From the NCBI RefSeq assembly GCF_902158555.1, contig NZ_CABGGS010000047.1, positions 1-64,000 of the forward strand: a stretch of DNA of 64,000 nucleotides, written 5' to 3'. The position numbers were made by a program, and so were the translations under genes. This document shows, one piece after another, positions 63,266-64,000 of the stretch (positions are counted from its first letter, which is position 1; the number at the start of each line of letters is the position of its first letter). The notes beneath the pieces were generated by a model that was not told the origin of the DNA, did not search any database, and worked only from the letters and a program-made list of their open reading frames with translations. This DNA is from Klebsiella spallanzanii (lineage in GTDB: Bacteria > Pseudomonadota > Gammaproteobacteria > Enterobacterales > Enterobacteriaceae).

Positions 63266-63376
63266 AAAAAAAGCCCGAATATCAATTCGGGCTTGTCATT
63301 TTACCGACCAATAAAAAACCATTCTCAGGAACGGACGGCAACGTAAATTTTTGGATGACAATAAAAGGCATATAAC
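63266..63376 (-). ncRNA. micC: Small RNA MicC
   Basis: The minus strand begins GTTATATGCCTTTTATTGTCA, nearly identical to the 5' end of E. coli MicC, which pairs with ompC mRNA. It ends with an AAGCCCGAAT/ATTCGGGCTT hairpin and a seven-T run, as in MicC. The location between ydbK (nifJ) and ompN, opposite to ompN, is also as in E. coli. A TACTAT -10 element lies 7 bases before the 5' G. The middle part differs, as is usual. It is Hfq-dependent and represses OmpC synthesis. Confidence 0.88.
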
Positions 63377-63596
63377 GGGCGAATAGTACGGCATTAAAAC
63401 GGATATGTATAATTTTTATTTTATATGCATTTCATTAAACCATTCACGTCAATTATTACCATTTCATTAGTATTATTTGTTTTAGATTTTACTTATATCG
63501 TAACAATTGATACTTACCATATCTTAATTTGCTCCTTTAGCATGAGTTCACTTCCCTGGAGGAAGCTAAAACAAAAACAGTTAAAGGATTGTCTAA

Positions 63597-64000
63597 ATGA
63601 AAAGAAAAGTACTGGCCCTCGTTATCCCGGCATTATTAGCTGCCGGCGCTGCTCACTCCGCTGAGATTTATAATAAAGACGGAAATAAACTGGACCTCTA
63701 TGGCAAGGTAGACGGTCTGCATTATTTCTCTGATGATAATAATTCTGATGGCGATCAGACTTATGTTCGCTTTGGCTTCAAAGGTGAAACCCAGATTAAC
63801 GATCAGCTGACCGGTTACGGTCAGTGGGAATATAACGTTCAGGCAAATAATACTGAAAGTTCAAGCGATCAGGCGTGGACACGTCTGGCGTTTGCTGGCC
63901 TGAAATTCGCTAACTATGGTTCATTCGACTATGGTCGTAACTACGGCGTACTGTACGATGTAGAAGGCTGGACCGATATGCTGCCAGAGTTCGGCGGCGA
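63597..64000 (+). CDS. ompN: Porin OmpN, 5' part (window ends inside)
   Basis: The first 134 codons of a general porin. The signal peptide begins [21 protein letters not shown], the mature start is [26 protein letters not shown], and [20 protein letters not shown] and [23 protein letters not shown] follow, as in OmpN and OmpC. Position downstream of ydbK and opposite MicC identifies OmpN rather than OmpC. AAGGA precedes the ATG. The loop-3 constriction and the barrel end lie outside the window. Confidence 0.93.
   Translation, partial: MKRKVLALVIPALLAAGAAHSAEIYNKDGNKLDLYGKVDGLHYFSDDNNSDGDQTYVRFGFKGETQINDQLTGYGQWEYNVQANNTESSSDQAWTRLAFAGLKFANYGSFDYGRNYGVLYDVEGWTDMLPEFGG

Noticed and set aside
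1..64000. CRISPR arrays, tRNA or rRNA genes
   Set aside because: I saw no regularly spaced direct repeats of CRISPR type and no tRNA-like cloverleaf sequences. The repeated DNA at 40-50 kb is coding repeat within J.

Overview
The window is a chromosomal segment of an enterobacterium, most likely from the Klebsiella/Raoultella group. The right half keeps the gene order known from Escherichia coli (feaB-feaR, ydbL-ynbE-ydbH, ldhA, hslJ, ydbJ, ydbK/nifJ, micC, ompN). Base composition, the porin and the sRNA fit Enterobacteriaceae. The species is an inference, because no marker gene was searched.

Positions 1-19,000 are a patchwork. They hold the end of an EAL-domain protein, small enzymes (VOC, GFA, SDR, alpha/beta hydrolase), a DUF1345 membrane protein, a broken IS30-family transposase and a decayed tyrosine-recombinase gene. 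Two iron-related units carry Fur-box-like sites: a YncE-like periplasmic beta-propeller, and a FecI-FecR-TonB-receptor-ABC transporter operon. A GlxA-type regulator sits beside a second GAPDH, followed by a PhnA-like membrane protein with a 24-residue membrane peptide downstream. Several gaps share a decayed ~50 bp repeat.

Positions 19,094-29,979 form a catabolic island. On the minus strand it has a PhyH-type dioxygenase, an M20 deacylase, a DUF1028 protein, a RidA protein, a flavin monooxygenase and a LysR regulator. Divergently it has a fused amino-acid-type ABC permease/ATPase, a second PhyH-type dioxygenase, a solute-binding protein, a class II aldolase and a second LysR. Together they look like import and stepwise oxidation or deacylation of an unidentified amino-acid-like compound. 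An MFS exporter follows, then the phenylacetaldehyde genes feaB/feaR, the AsmA-like envelope bridge ydbL-ynbE-ydbH, a DedA protein, ldhA, hslJ and ydbJ.

Positions 40,090-59,225 are the most striking part: an 18-19 kb lambda-like TAIL-ONLY cluster inserted between ydbJ and nifJ. It has an S24/CI-like repressor, a small basic protein, two holin-like proteins, a GH108 endolysin, a tail tube, a G/GT chaperone pair with a classic A-AAA-AAC frameshift site, a short tape measure, M, L, K and I homologues, and a 3447-residue J-type tip fibre with about eight beta-sandwich modules. I find no integrase, terminase, portal, capsid or replication gene. The layout is that of an F-type (flexible, non-contractile) tailocin: SOS-responsive repressor, lysis genes, tail and receptor-binding fibre. 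A decayed prophage is the alternative. Repressor operator-like palindromes occur upstream of the repressor and upstream of the lysis-tail operon.

Positions 59,713-64,000 return to the conserved backbone: nifJ (ydbK), the sRNA MicC on the opposite strand, and the 5' part of ompN.
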